This document shows positions 1 through 8,431 of a DNA stretch of 64,000 nucleotides, one piece after another. The notes beneath the pieces are model-generated. The model was given only the letters and a program-made list of their open reading frames with translations, was not told where the DNA came from and did not search any database. The translations under genes and the position numbers were made by a program. Numbering within the stretch: the stretch's first letter is position 1; each line of letters starts with the position of its first letter. Source of the DNA: Bacteroides intestinalis (GTDB lineage Bacteria; Bacteroidota; Bacteroidia; Bacteroidales; Bacteroidaceae); contig NZ_QRZF01000004.1 in the NCBI RefSeq assembly GCF_003464595.1, positions 1 through 64,000 of the forward strand, given 5' to 3'.

Positions 1-212
1 TACGCTCTTCATATTCCACACGTAAACAACTGTGACACTGCAACAAGCACTCCATTGCGCAATTCAAGTCTTCATTCTCTTTCTCAAAACAACATGGAAA
101 CCTTTACCACAAAAATACTTTACCTTCCAAATAGGGCTTTTTTAGCCATAATCGTACTATTTGAAAACTGTTTATTTATGATATGATAACATATCGAATG
201 CAAACAATGTTT
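1..212. other. Left-edge non-coding stretch
   Basis: No convincing gene is visible between the window edge and the acetyltransferase stop. On the minus strand a TATTTTTG box (110-117) fits the Bacteroides -7 consensus. A short frame starting with ATG at 55 reads leftward with a CxxC pair and runs off the window, so this may be the start of a neighbouring minus-strand gene. It is too short to call. Confidence 0.3.
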
Positions 213-989
213 TTAAAACTCAAAAACGATAGCGCAATGCTTCGTCATAAACCCGCATTTTTCCAACGTTCTTCGCGAAGCGATATTATCAGCGGCACAA
301 CCCGCAATGGGAGTATATCCCGCTTTCAAGCATGTTTCCTTCAGATGTGAAATAATGAGCGTAGCATACCCTTGCCTGCGAAATGCCGGATTCACCCACA
401 TTCCTACATCAAAAATTTCTTTGTCCGGAAGGACACGGATAAGATATCCACACCCCAGAAGTACTCCATCCTTTTCGTACATAAGTATCATCCGATGCGA
501 AACAGTATAATTCAATTCTTCTGGAGACTCATACAAATCACTGTCATGGGTGAGCAATAACGGAATATCTATTTCTTTTGCTTTACGGACAGTAACTTCC
601 TCAGGCAAAGACATCACTATTTCTTCTGTGAAGAAACGGAATAGATAACCACCTATTTTACTGGACTGACCAAATGCATGGCAGCAAGCCATAAATAAAT
701 CATCAAAAGACTTACAGAAAGCACTCTTAATCTGAAACTCTTCCAGCACTCTTCCGAATATTTCTTCCTTCCGGGAAAACAATTTATCAGGCAAATAAAA
801 CTCAATCAAATCGCCTTCTTCCGACCGAATGAAATATCCTACTACTCTCCCATCTTGTTCGATACAAAAACACCCCCCTTTTGCAACAAGCCACTCGCAA
901 TGCAATTCCTGAGGATAACGCAAAGAGTCCAGATACTGATTCCTCAGATTTAGAAGAGACGCCAGTGATACAGCTTTAAATTCAATCAT
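213..989 (-). CDS. GNAT family N-acetyltransferase
   Basis: This 258-residue cytoplasmic protein has a C-terminal GNAT fold that should transfer an acetyl group from acetyl-CoA to an amine. The acetyl-CoA loop is seen as RRQGYA at residues 204-209, and the typical motif-B segment NIASRRTLEKCGF follows at 235-247. The first 120 residues look like a second, degenerate GNAT-like half with no obvious CoA loop, so the protein may be a tandem GNAT in which only the C-terminal half is active. The substrate is not predictable. A near-consensus -7 box (TATCTTTA, minus strand, 1004-1011) lies just upstream of the ATG. It is a single gene, 46 bases downstream of msrAB on the same strand. Confidence 0.85.
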   Translation of the reverse strand: MIEFKAVSLASLLNLRNQYLDSLRYPQELHCEWLVAKGGCFCIEQDGRVVGYFIRSEEGDLIEFYLPDKLFSRKEEIFGRVLEEFQIKSAFCKSFDDLFMACCHAFGQSSKIGGYLFRFFTEEIVMSLPEEVTVRKAKEIDIPLLLTHDSDLYESPEELNYTVSHRMILMYEKDGVLLGCGYLIRVLPDKEIFDVGMWVNPAFRRQGYATLIISHLKETCLKAGYTPIAGCAADNIASRRTLEKCGFMTKHCAIVFEF

Positions 990-1035
990 AATTCCGTTTT
1001 TGCTAAAGATACGAAAACTTTCCGGATACGAAACA

Positions 1036-2004
1036 TCACTTTACCAAGTCAATATAATCTCCATATCCTTCCGCCTTCATTTTATCTTTAGGAATAAAGC
1101 GCAACGAAGCGCTGTTAATGCAATAGCGTAAACCACCTTTATCCGCCGGACCGTCTGTAAAGACATGTCCTAAGTGGGCATCGCCTGCAGCACTCCGAAC
1201 CTCTGTACGCACCATGCCATGAGATGTATCCATTTTCTCTTGAATAAGTTTACGGTCAATCGGCTTTGAGAAACTGGGCCAACCACAACCGGAATCAAAC
1301 TTATCGGTTGAAACAAACAAAGGCTCACCCGTAGTGATGTCTACATAAATGCCGGGACGGTGTTCATCCCAATAATCATTATGAAAAGCCGGCTCGGTTG
1401 CATTCTTTTGAGTCACGGCATATTGTTCCGGAGTAAGTTTGGAACGTAAGACCGCATCATCCGGTTTACTATAAGCGGGGGCAGATTTCTTCGGCATTTT
1501 AGCCTTACGCGCCAAGTCGAATAACTCAGGATGAATATGGCAGTACCCACCCGGATTTTTATCCAAATAATCCTGATGATAATCTTCTGCCGGATAAAAG
1601 TTCTCCAAAGGCTTTATTTCTACTGCCAGCGGACGGGTATAAGTTGCAGCCAAACGGCGTACCGTTTCCTGAATGACCGATAAATCTGCCGGATCGGTAT
1701 AATAGATACCTGTACGATATTGAGTACCCCTATCGTTACCTTGCTTGTTTACACTGGTAGGATCGATGGTTTTGAAATAAAGATCTATAAGAAAAGGCAG
1801 GTCCACTTTCACAGGATCATACTGTACCTTCACGGTTTCTGCAAAATCCGTAGTTCCGGTACATACCTGTTTATAAGTCGGATTGGCAATATTGCCGTTT
1901 GCATAACCTACTTGCGTTGCCTCTACGCCATCAATCAGTTTCAGAAAGTGTTCGGTTCCCCAGAAACAGCCTCCTGCCAAATAAATTTCCTTAGTTGATT
2001 TCAT
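1036..2004 (-). CDS. msrAB: Bifunctional peptide-methionine sulfoxide reductase MsrA/MsrB
   Basis: This 322-residue fusion reduces both epimers of methionine sulfoxide in proteins. MsrA (about residues 1-155) carries the GCFWG motif with catalytic Cys13. MsrB (about 185-305) carries SGCGWPSF near residue 240 and the catalytic [11 protein letters not shown] segment with Cys295. The usual MsrB zinc CxxC pairs are absent, so this is the zinc-free type. No signal peptide is present, which points to a cytoplasmic repair enzyme rather than the exported PilB-like form. The domain order A-B and the length are normal for the fusion. The start has [16 protein letters not shown] close to the N-terminus, as expected. 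Confidence 0.96.
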   Translation of the reverse strand: MKSTKEIYLAGGCFWGTEHFLKLIDGVEATQVGYANGNIANPTYKQVCTGTTDFAETVKVQYDPVKVDLPFLIDLYFKTIDPTSVNKQGNDRGTQYRTGIYYTDPADLSVIQETVRRLAATYTRPLAVEIKPLENFYPAEDYHQDYLDKNPGGYCHIHPELFDLARKAKMPKKSAPAYSKPDDAVLRSKLTPEQYAVTQKNATEPAFHNDYWDEHRPGIYVDITTGEPLFVSTDKFDSGCGWPSFSKPIDRKLIQEKMDTSHGMVRTEVRSAAGDAHLGHVFTDGPADKGGLRYCINSASLRFIPKDKMKAEGYGDYIDLVK

Positions 2005-2088
2005 ATCTTCAGCTCTCCAACAAATCTTATATTATTGATATATTGAGTATATAACAATCAAACCGGTAGGATAGTTGAACGCAGGAAA

Positions 2089-2871
2089 CTACAAAATAAC
2101 ATTACCCGTACTCTCTTCTATAAGAGAGGTACGATCCGGCTCATAATTTATTTCTGCCTTACGGGCCTGCGAATGCTGAAACTGCCGGGCCACTTTAAAC
2201 TCCTTTCCGTCTTTCAGTAAAAAAGAGCCTGTTTGTTTGAACCAGAAGCCTACATTGGCATCTATGCATTGGCGACGAATCTCCAAAACCCAGTCATAAT
2301 CGCATACACGGGCCTCCCTTCCGGATTCTCCTCCGGCCACAACCTGCTCAACCCATTCACCTAACTCTCCCCTGAAATCTATCCGACTGAGAAGAGGTTC
2401 GCAAATAATGATTTTATGCTTTATGGGAGCTGCCTTATAAATAGGCAGGCGATAGTCAATCCGATCCTGATTCTCCATCGTACAACAGATCGTTACATTA
2501 TCATATCCTTCTCCCCAATCAGGAGGTAAACAATCCTTCAACCGGTCAATGCGTTTAGTGATAAAAAGGAAATGAAGATCTTGCCTCAACCGCATCATCT
2601 CCCATGCTTCAGGACGCCACACATCGGCATCTTCTACCAGAAAATCAGAAGTAAAACAAGTATAGACCAGATTACCGGAAGGTATCTTATAAGTTTTGTT
2701 TTTCTTTAGTTGTACGGGCAGATTGAACTTTTCCGTCTTTGTTACAACAGAACTATCCTTACCATATTTACCATCCGTACGATAAACATAGCAATGCTGA
2801 CACCCTGTACTAAACTTATGACAGCCGTGCCAAGGATTCCACATCGACGTCTTTACACCTATTCGCAACAT
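2089..2871 (-). CDS. DUF5131 (phage Gp37/Gp68-like) protein
   Basis: This 260-residue protein matches the DUF5131 family in its opening NPWHGCHKFSTGCQHCY segment and the later FITKR and AGGESG motifs. Cys17, Cys24 and Cys27 form a C-x6-C-x2-C cluster that recalls, but does not equal, the CxxxCxxC cluster of radical SAM enzymes. The family is often carried by phages and mobile elements, and its function is not established. Here it stands alone between msrAB and a divergent MmcQ-like gene, with no phage genes near. A second in-frame Met at residue 10 could also be the start. The family call is firm; the biochemical role is unknown. Confidence 0.8.
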   Translation of the reverse strand: MLRIGVKTSMWNPWHGCHKFSTGCQHCYVYRTDGKYGKDSSVVTKTEKFNLPVQLKKNKTYKIPSGNLVYTCFTSDFLVEDADVWRPEAWEMMRLRQDLHFLFITKRIDRLKDCLPPDWGEGYDNVTICCTMENQDRIDYRLPIYKAAPIKHKIIICEPLLSRIDFRGELGEWVEQVVAGGESGREARVCDYDWVLEIRRQCIDANVGFWFKQTGSFLLKDGKEFKVARQFQHSQARKAEINYEPDRTSLIEESTGNVIL

Positions 2872-3017
2872 CTGCTTTTATCACTTTTTTCATGTTCTAC
2901 TCGTGTACCATCACCCGTGGGTATGTTACTTTCACAAAAGTATGCATTGTCCTTATTCCAAGTGGTATTTGAGTTCTTTTTTATGGAACTTTTACATGAG
3001 CTTATGAAAAGAAATCG

Positions 3018-3025
3018 TATTTTTG
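3018..3025 (+). promoter_or_regulatory. Predicted -7 box of the MmcQ-like gene
   Basis: TATTTTTG matches the Bacteroides -7 consensus TAnnTTTG and lies 31 bases before the ATG at 3057. No clear TTTG is seen in the -33 position. Confidence 0.4.
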
Positions 3026-3056
3026 AGACGGAATAAAATGAAAAAAGGGTAAAGCC

Positions 3057-3425
3057 ATGAATATTGAAGAATATCGGGAATATTGTTTAAGTATCAAAGG
3101 AGCAACAGAAAGTTTCCCCTTTGGCGAAAATACCCTTGTCTACAAAATCATGGACAAGATGTTCACTTTTGCTCCATTAAATCCTAAAGAAGGGCGCTTT
3201 TGGGCAGACACAAAGTGCGACCCCACTAAGTCGACAGAGTTAATGGAGTTATATAATGGCATTACATTCGGTCCGTTTTCCGACAAGAAACACTGGATTA
3301 CCATCTATCTGGAGAGCGATGTACCGGATAGTCTGATAAAGGAATTAATCAATCACTCTATAGAGGAAGTAATCAAGAAATTACCTAAAAAGAAACAGCA
3401 GGAGTATTGCAATACATTAGAATAG
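3057..3425 (+). CDS. MmcQ/YjbR family protein
   Basis: This small 122-residue protein has the family features of MmcQ/YjbR (CyaY-like fold): an N-terminal EEYREYCLSIKGATESFPFGE segment, a central FALN-like FTFAPLNPKEGRFWADTKCDP strand region, and a HWITIYL segment before a C-terminal helix. Members are called DNA-binding from the fold, but no cellular role is proven. Length is typical. It is transcribed alone, convergent with the MATE gene, with a -7 box at 3018-3025. Confidence 0.85.
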   Translation: MNIEEYREYCLSIKGATESFPFGENTLVYKIMDKMFTFAPLNPKEGRFWADTKCDPTKSTELMELYNGITFGPFSDKKHWITIYLESDVPDSLIKELINHSIEEVIKKLPKKKQQEYCNTLE

Positions 3426-3466
3426 AGAGAAAAAATGAAGAAACTTCTCTTATATCCGAATCGTAA

Positions 3467-4792
3467 TTAAATGCGCTTATTCCAATTCTCCCTTTTCAGA
3501 TACAGATAAGAGAGCAACAGCAACATGCCCCCATAAATATATTCGCTGGTCCATGCAACAGCCACATCCACTTTCAGATACATAACCATGATAACAACAT
3601 AAACGACATAAACTGAAATAGTTATCAGCATAATCCTCATGGAGCGGTTTGTATTTCCTGTTCCGGAAACAGCATTGAACAATACTAATCCGGGAGCTGA
3701 AAGGAAATACCCCAGTAACATGATGTACGTAGTGGGTAATGCTGCTTGCACCAACTCCTGACTATTGGTATATATCTGCAATAACACGGTAGGGAACAGG
3801 GCAGACAGCAATAGAAACGGGATACCTATCATATAAGTTAAACGTATGGCACGTTTACAGGCAAGCCAGATTTCACTCTTCTCTTCACCCCTTCCCAGCA
3901 AGTTGCTCACCATGGAGCTTGCAGTATCGGCAAACGCAAAAATAACCATGAAGAAACACGTATTGATGCTCCGCATGATATTAGCTATGGCCAAAGATCG
4001 TTCTCCCAAATGCTCTATGGCTATAAAAAACAAAAAACACTGAGACGGGAACAGTATAGACTGAAGCATAGTCCAGCAGGAAATATTCCAAATCCGTTTA
4101 AATTCCGCCAGTTTGAAACTGAACTGTTGAAACAATGCATATTTCTTCTTATCTACTTTGAACCAGGTATATGCCACATAAAACAATAGAGAAACCAACT
4201 CCGCCAGTGAAGAACCGATTGCTGCACCTGCAATACCTAAAGCCGGGAAACCGAATTTTCCGAATATCAGAATGTAATTGAAAATAATATTACTGAGCAC
4301 CATCACTATAGAGTTGAGCGTCAGAGTACGTGTCTCCGTAATACCAATATAGAACGCGCGAAACAGGATTGCAATAAAAGAGAAGAAAAGCCCGTACCTT
4401 CTCCATTCCAGATAAGAAGCGGCAGCAGTATATACCTGATCGGAAGATATCAAACGACCAAGAATATGTGTTGTGATAAAATCGCACAAGAAAAACATGA
4501 CGGTAGCCAATGCCAGCAGGAAAAAAGCGCCCTGTATAAAAACTCCACCTATTTCACTATACTTCTGTTCGCCATTTCTACGAGCTATCAGAATCTGTAC
4601 ACCAATACTGAATCCGAAGCCAAGCATATAAATAGCCATATAAAGAACGCCTGCCAATGCAGATGCTCCTAATTCGACTTCACCTACGTGGCCTAAAAAA
4701 GCTGTATCCGTAACATTTATCATGTGCTCCATCAGCAGGCTGATAAGAATGGGATACGCAATTATCCAAATTTGCTTATAACTGAAATTCAT
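3467..4792 (-). CDS. MATE family efflux transporter
   Basis: This 441-residue inner-membrane protein has about 12 hydrophobic segments in two similar halves, as in the MATE (multidrug and toxic compound extrusion) family. The N-terminus IAYPILISLLMEHMINVTDTAFLGHVGEVELGA is the classic first-helix signature, with the D-T-A-F motif. MATE pumps export cationic drugs or metabolites with Na+ or H+ exchange; this one's substrate cannot be told. Downstream (leftward) is the convergent MmcQ-like gene. Upstream, a strong hairpin (4812-4846) separates it from the ABM gene, so it is probably transcribed on its own. Confidence 0.92.
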   Translation of the reverse strand: MNFSYKQIWIIAYPILISLLMEHMINVTDTAFLGHVGEVELGASALAGVLYMAIYMLGFGFSIGVQILIARRNGEQKYSEIGGVFIQGAFFLLALATVMFFLCDFITTHILGRLISSDQVYTAAASYLEWRRYGLFFSFIAILFRAFYIGITETRTLTLNSIVMVLSNIIFNYILIFGKFGFPALGIAGAAIGSSLAELVSLLFYVAYTWFKVDKKKYALFQQFSFKLAEFKRIWNISCWTMLQSILFPSQCFLFFIAIEHLGERSLAIANIMRSINTCFFMVIFAFADTASSMVSNLLGRGEEKSEIWLACKRAIRLTYMIGIPFLLLSALFPTVLLQIYTNSQELVQAALPTTYIMLLGYFLSAPGLVLFNAVSGTGNTNRSMRIMLITISVYVVYVVIMVMYLKVDVAVAWTSEYIYGGMLLLLSYLYLKRENWNKRI

Positions 4793-4811
4793 ATATAAAG
4801 GATAGAAAGAA

Positions 4812-4846
4812 AAAGAGGATATACTGCATTGGAGTATATCCTCTTT
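4812..4846 (-). terminator. Hairpin terminator after the ABM gene
   Basis: A perfect 14-bp stem (4812-4825 with 4833-4846) with a 7-base loop lies 8 bases past the ABM stop and before the MATE start, both on the minus strand. Confidence 0.75.
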
Positions 4847-4853
4847 CCCAATA

Positions 4854-5129
4854 TCAGAAGCTAAACTTCTCTAACTTCATGGAAGCCAATTCCTGTATTT
4901 TGGGGACCAATGTAACAAAATGTTCTGCTTTTTCATGAGCAGACAGCGATTCCGCATCTTCCCAGGTTTCGCAAATCATCAGGACATCATTACGGGTAGC
5001 GCTTTCGAAAATATCATAGGCAATACAACCTTTGTCTTTCAAAGAAGATGCCACCAGCTCTTTTGCAACTTCCAACACCGCAGCACGGTTACTTTCACTT
5101 ACTTGAATAAAAACATTCAGTCTAATCAT
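4854..5129 (-). CDS. ABM-domain protein (putative quinol monooxygenase)
   Basis: This 91-residue protein is a single antibiotic-biosynthesis-monooxygenase (ABM) ferredoxin-like domain. It shows IRLNVFIQV at the first strand, CIAYDIFES in the middle and the WEDAESLSAHEKAEHF segment typical of YgiN-like proteins. YgiN acts as a quinol monooxygenase and others bind heme; the activity here is not known. It probably works as a cytoplasmic dimer. It has its own -7 box (5156-5163) and follows the VOC gene by 57 bases on the same strand. Together with the upstream VOC and AraC genes it may form a small stress or quinone-linked group, which is inference only. Confidence 0.85.
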   Translation of the reverse strand: MIRLNVFIQVSESNRAAVLEVAKELVASSLKDKGCIAYDIFESATRNDVLMICETWEDAESLSAHEKAEHFVTLVPKIQELASMKLEKFSF

Positions 5130-5155
5130 AATTTGTATAATTTAAAAGTGTGCTG

Positions 5156-5163
5156 CAAATGTA
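5156..5163 (-). promoter_or_regulatory. Predicted -7 box of the ABM gene
   Basis: Minus-strand TACATTTG fits TAnnTTTG and lies 27 bases before the ABM ATG, inside the VOC-ABM gap. It suggests separate transcription of the ABM gene. Confidence 0.45.
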
Positions 5164-5186
5164 AACAGAAAAATCAGAAATGCTGA

Positions 5187-5552
5187 TTATTTATCTGCAT
5201 AAATACCGACGCGATTTCCCTCCGTATCAACAAAGACAGCGAAATATCCCCTACCTTCTGCCTCAATCTTTGTTCTGGGAATAACGACTTTCCCGCCTTT
5301 TTTCAAAATTGTTTCAAGAGTAGGCTCAATCTCATCTACATTGAAATGAATAAGTACTCCTTTTTCAGAAGGAAGGAAATCAGAAGCATAAGAAACTGCT
5401 CCGACAAATTCATCCTCTTCAGTGAAAAATGCCATCTTCTCTTCCTCACATTCGCAAGTCGGAAGTTTCATATTCAACACGGTTTCATAAAAATCGATTG
5501 CCCGACGGAAATCAGCAGCAGGAATTTCAAAAAATGCAATTAGTTTTTTCAT
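5187..5552 (-). CDS. VOC family (glyoxalase/bleomycin-resistance fold) protein
   Basis: This 121-residue cytoplasmic protein is one vicinal-oxygen-chelate domain, made of two beta-alpha-beta-beta-beta units: FFEIPAADFRRAIDFYETVL at the start, and a C-terminal GRGYFAVFVDTEGNRVGIYA strand pair. The DTEGNRVGI segment is the usual signature of the YCII/PhnB-like VOC group. Metal ligands and substrate are not clear. A -7 box (TATTTTTG, minus, 5599-5606) lies 46 bases upstream of the ATG. It is followed by the ABM gene. Confidence 0.85.
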   Translation of the reverse strand: MKKLIAFFEIPAADFRRAIDFYETVLNMKLPTCECEEEKMAFFTEEDEFVGAVSYASDFLPSEKGVLIHFNVDEIEPTLETILKKGGKVVIPRTKIEAEGRGYFAVFVDTEGNRVGIYADK

Positions 5553-5598
5553 TTTGTTTTCTTTTTATGGTTATTACTATGCCTTTGCAAAGACAATG

Positions 5599-5606
5599 CA
5601 AAAATA
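5599..5606 (-). promoter_or_regulatory. Predicted -7 box of the VOC gene
   Basis: Minus-strand TATTTTTG matches TAnnTTTG; a TTG lies 18 bases upstream (5625-5627). Confidence 0.5.
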
Positions 5607-5646
5607 GGGCAAGCTGGCAACCTTCAATAGAAGAAAACAGACATCT

Positions 5647-6450
5647 TTAAAGAGTGGAAAAATAATCGGAGACAGGAGCACAGACAGATAGGTATTCGGC
5701 AGGGGTATAGCCGGAGAAGAGTTTAAACTCCTTGATCATGTGAGATTGATCGGAGAAGCCACACTCATAAGCTACCTGGGCAAAAGGCAACGCCGGATCT
5801 TGTTGCAAAGTATAAAGAGCACGCTGCATGCGCACAATACGAAGGAATTCTTTAGGAGTAGTGCCTATATAATCAGCAAATATACGGCCAAACTGCTTGG
5901 AACTGAGGCAGGCTACATCAGAAAGCCGTAATGTGCTGACCTGTGGATGGAGGTTTATTTCACTCAAAACCGTAGAAAGTCTTTTCAGATTGTATTCGGA
6001 ACAGGAAACCAAACGATGGAAGAAAAAGTCTTCAATCAAGTGGATACATTGGTCATTATCCGGAGTATCCACGATTCTCCGGGATAAATCAGAGAGTTCC
6101 GTATCTTCCACTTCATCCGTAGAGATATTCTGTCCGAAGAAAAGATGCAGCGGGATTCGCAGGAAAGTCTTTGCCGCATAGGGCTGGAAAACCACTGTTA
6201 TCATTTCAATCATTCCCGTCGACATAACGTCGGAAAAGCCGAAAGACTGACCGCAAATAAAAGATTGTGGTTGTAATTGTGAATTTTGCAATGATACTAA
6301 TTGCCTACCCTTATGAAATACCAATTGCATACAGCCAACAGGCAATGTCCGTTCCGACACAGGAGTAAAAGCATCATCCCGTAATATCCAATAATAACGG
6401 ATATAAGGAGCCAATGCAGGAGCAGGTTTTACGATACGAAAAGTTTGCAT
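5647..6450 (-). CDS. AraC family transcriptional regulator
   Basis: This 267-residue protein has an N-terminal sensor region of the DUF6597 type (PAPALAPYIRYYWILRDD at residues 10-27; FQPYAAKTFLRIP near 90-105). It ends in an AraC double helix-turn-helix (about residues 150-255): LRLSDVACLSSKQFGRIFADYIGTTPKEF and then FAQVAYECGFSDQSHMIKEFKLFSGYTPAEY. The last segment is the family signature. It sits just upstream of the VOC and ABM genes in the same direction and could control them, but nothing proves this. Two -7-like boxes precede it: TATATTTG at 6455-6462 is too near the ATG, while TACTTTTG at 6485-6492 leaves a normal short leader. Confidence 0.92.
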   Translation of the reverse strand: MQTFRIVKPAPALAPYIRYYWILRDDAFTPVSERTLPVGCMQLVFHKGRQLVSLQNSQLQPQSFICGQSFGFSDVMSTGMIEMITVVFQPYAAKTFLRIPLHLFFGQNISTDEVEDTELSDLSRRIVDTPDNDQCIHLIEDFFFHRLVSCSEYNLKRLSTVLSEINLHPQVSTLRLSDVACLSSKQFGRIFADYIGTTPKEFLRIVRMQRALYTLQQDPALPFAQVAYECGFSDQSHMIKEFKLFSGYTPAEYLSVCAPVSDYFSTL

Positions 6451-6484
6451 ACGACAAATATATGATATATCTCATGAATTGCCG

Positions 6485-6492
6485 CAAAAGTA
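6485..6492 (-). promoter_or_regulatory. Predicted -7 box of the AraC gene at 6450
   Basis: Minus-strand TACTTTTG lies 34 bases before the ATG. A second match (TATATTTG, 6455-6462) is so close to the start that its transcript would be nearly leaderless. Confidence 0.45.
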
Positions 6493-6533
6493 GACAAAAG
6501 GAATGGGGAGAAATAGTAAAAAAGGGACATTCC

Positions 6534-7238
6534 CTACTTATTATTCACCCCATAGCCAAACAAAGCAAAATCACCGTAACAGGGATCATCCGGAAAGACT
6601 TCCGCTAATGCGGCAGTTATCCTTTGTGCATTTTTCAAGGAAAAAGTTTCCGTCTCGGTAAGTTCCAACAATCGGGCTACACGACAGACATGCGTATCCA
6701 AAGGGATGATTAAATCCCTGCAATCAAAACTTTCCCAAATTCCAAAGTCAACTTCCGGTCCTTTACGTATCATCCAGCGGAGAAACATATTCAGCTTCTT
6801 CTGAGGACTGCGAGAAGATACTTCCAGAAAAGCACAGAGTTTCTCTATTGGTAGTCCGGAATACACTTGGAGCGCCTCTTCCAAACTTTCAAAACGGGAA
6901 TAAGCAGCATACAAGCGTTCAAAGTAAGAATAAAAATCGGCATACGAAAGCATGCGGTAGAAGCTACGTTTTTCCTCAGCAGGAAAATCTTTCTCCCAAC
7001 GACGGGAAAGTACATATTGATAAGGAGACGCCCCCATACAATCGTGTAATTCATCAGCTTTCTTCAGAATCTGCTTGCGATTGCCAAAACTCATAATAGC
7101 AGTCAGCAGACCGCTGATTTCTATATCCTGTTTCTGCCGGTAACGATGCGGGAATTGTACCGGATCATTTTGAATAAAATCCGCACAATGATAGGTCTTT
7201 GCCCACTCCTGTAGTTTCTTTTTTATATCTTTGGTCAT
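6534..7238 (-). CDS. TIGR02757 (DUF2400) family protein
   Basis: This 234-residue protein matches the TIGR02757 family of unknown function. It shows IQNDPVQFPHRY near residue 25, the ISGLLTAIMSFGNRKQILKKAD segment at about 42-63, and the C-terminal PLDTHVCRVARLLELT and DDPCYGDFALFGYGV segments. The C-terminal pattern resembles helical DNA-glycosylase-like folds, but no catalytic role is established. It is divergent from an AraC gene and has a -7 box (7261-7268) with a short leader. It is probably a single-gene unit. Confidence 0.85.
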   Translation of the reverse strand: MTKDIKKKLQEWAKTYHCADFIQNDPVQFPHRYRQKQDIEISGLLTAIMSFGNRKQILKKADELHDCMGASPYQYVLSRRWEKDFPAEEKRSFYRMLSYADFYSYFERLYAAYSRFESLEEALQVYSGLPIEKLCAFLEVSSRSPQKKLNMFLRWMIRKGPEVDFGIWESFDCRDLIIPLDTHVCRVARLLELTETETFSLKNAQRITAALAEVFPDDPCYGDFALFGYGVNNK

Positions 7239-7260
7239 TTCTTTAAAATCATGGGGGGTA

Positions 7261-7268
7261 CAAAGATA
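7261..7268 (-). promoter_or_regulatory. Predicted -7 box of the TIGR02757 gene
   Basis: Minus-strand TATCTTTG, an exact TAnnTTTG match, 23 bases before the ATG at 7238. A TTG lies 22 bases further upstream (7291-7293). Confidence 0.55.
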
Positions 7269-7314
7269 TTGAATTTATAGCAACTTTGGACAAGTCCCCT
7301 ATTCTATTTACCCT

Positions 7315-7322
7315 TATTTTTG
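7315..7322 (+). promoter_or_regulatory. Predicted -7 box of the AraC/GyrI-like gene
   Basis: TATTTTTG lies immediately before the GTG at 7327. This makes the GTG an unlikely start and favours the ATG at 7348. Confidence 0.5.
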
Positions 7323-7347
7323 CATCGTGAAATTCAAAGAAGAACTT

Positions 7348-8208
7348 ATGGAACATAGCAAGAAGACCACGCGTGAAGAGTATCAGAAATGCGTAAATGC
7401 AGTAGTAGATTACATCAACCTCCATCTTGGAGAAGAGATTGATCTGAAATCGTTGGCCAAGATTTCTCATTTCTCTCCGTTCTACTTCCATCGCATCATG
7501 AAAGCATTTCTGGGCGAGCCGATCGGGACGTTCATAGTCCGGACACGAACAGAATCTGCCGCCCGCCTGTTGCGTTACTCGGATTTGCCTATTGCAGATA
7601 TCGCTTATCGCATCGGCTATTCCTCACCATCGTCACTGTCGAAAGTATTCAAGCAGTTCTATGGAATTTCACCTAATGAGTATCGTAACAATAAAAACTT
7701 TGTAATTATGAAACCAGCAATTATCAGACCCGATTTAGAGTTAAAGAAAGAAATAAGAGAAGTGCCTGCCAGAAATGTAATTTATATCCGCCTGTTCGGA
7801 GACTATAAAATGAATGATTACGGAGGCACATGGATGCGTTTGTTCCAATTCATCAAAGAAGAAAAACTGCCGATGGGTGATATGGCCCCTTATTGCATGT
7901 ACCACGATGATCCCAAAGTGACGCCTGCCGACAAGTTGCGTACCGATGTTTGCATGGTGATGCCTGTAACCGTAACTCCCAAAGGGGATGTCGGCTTCAA
8001 GCAATTGCCTGCCGGACGTTATGCAGTGTTTACCTACAAAGGATCTTATGAGTATCTGCAAAGTGTATACGACACGATTTACGGAAAGTTCATTCCCGAA
8101 ATGGAATGTACGATGAGAGACGAGTCGAGTGCCGAGCGTTATCTGAATGATCCGTGCAATACGAAACCGGAGGATTTGTTGACAGAAATCTTCATTCCAG
8201 TAGAATAA
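7348..8208 (+). CDS. AraC family regulator with GyrI-like effector domain
   Basis: This regulator of about 286 residues has an N-terminal AraC double HTH: DLKSLAKISHFSPFYFHRIMKAF and then IADIAYRIGYSSPSSLSKVFKQFYGISPNEYR. This is followed by a C-terminal GyrI-like small-molecule-binding domain (about residues 125-286, with REVPARNVIYIRLFGDY and LPAGRYAVFTYKGSYEYL). This is the Rob/SoxS-related layout in which the C-terminal domain senses drugs or other hydrophobic ligands. The open frame extends to a GTG at 7327, but a -7 box ends at 7322, so the ATG at 7348 (MEHSKKTTREEY) was chosen. A hairpin terminator follows at 8216-8252. Targets are unknown. Confidence 0.92.
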   Translation: MEHSKKTTREEYQKCVNAVVDYINLHLGEEIDLKSLAKISHFSPFYFHRIMKAFLGEPIGTFIVRTRTESAARLLRYSDLPIADIAYRIGYSSPSSLSKVFKQFYGISPNEYRNNKNFVIMKPAIIRPDLELKKEIREVPARNVIYIRLFGDYKMNDYGGTWMRLFQFIKEEKLPMGDMAPYCMYHDDPKVTPADKLRTDVCMVMPVTVTPKGDVGFKQLPAGRYAVFTYKGSYEYLQSVYDTIYGKFIPEMECTMRDESSAERYLNDPCNTKPEDLLTEIFIPVE

Positions 8209-8215
8209 TCATCTT

Positions 8216-8252
8216 ATATATTGCGGGCAAATAGTCTTTGTCCGCAATATAT
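8216..8252 (+). terminator. Hairpin terminator after the AraC/GyrI-like gene
   Basis: A 16-bp stem with one G-T pair (8216-8231 with 8237-8252) and a 5-base loop begins 7 bases after the stop codon. Confidence 0.75.
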
Positions 8253-8386
8253 AACTATTACTTTATCTCTCTTTTCATCGGCACATACTTCAGTCCATTC
8301 GTAATCTGCGGTTACTGTTCGCAACAAAGATATCAAATTTCTGGAAATGATGATTAAGACATTCCCATTATTCCATCCGGAAACAC

Positions 8387-8394
8387 TATCTTTG
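8387..8394 (+). promoter_or_regulatory. Predicted -7 box of the DUF2867 gene
   Basis: TATCTTTG, an exact TAnnTTTG match, 37 bases before the ATG at 8432. Confidence 0.55.
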
Positions 8395-8431
8395 TACAGG
8401 ACATTTAACTAACCCAACTTTATTCAAAGAT

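Noticed and set aside
1..55. Short minus-strand frame with a CxxC pair reading off the left edge
   Set aside because: Only 18 codons are visible and no family can be recognised; it may be the next gene, but the window does not show enough.
2710..3036. 108-codon plus-strand frame over the DUF5131 start and the gap before the MmcQ-like gene
   Set aside because: Mostly antisense to DUF5131, low-complexity and without a recognisable domain; the promoter box at 3018-3025 lies within it.
8258..8311. Short minus-strand tail frame (ITNGLKYVPMKREIK) between the AraC/GyrI-like and DUF2867 genes
   Set aside because: Seventeen codons between stops with no recognisable family; too short to call a remnant.
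8325..8332. Minus-strand TATCTTTG box in the gap before DUF2867
   Set aside because: It points at the 3' end of the AraC gene and no gene or RNA structure was found downstream of it.
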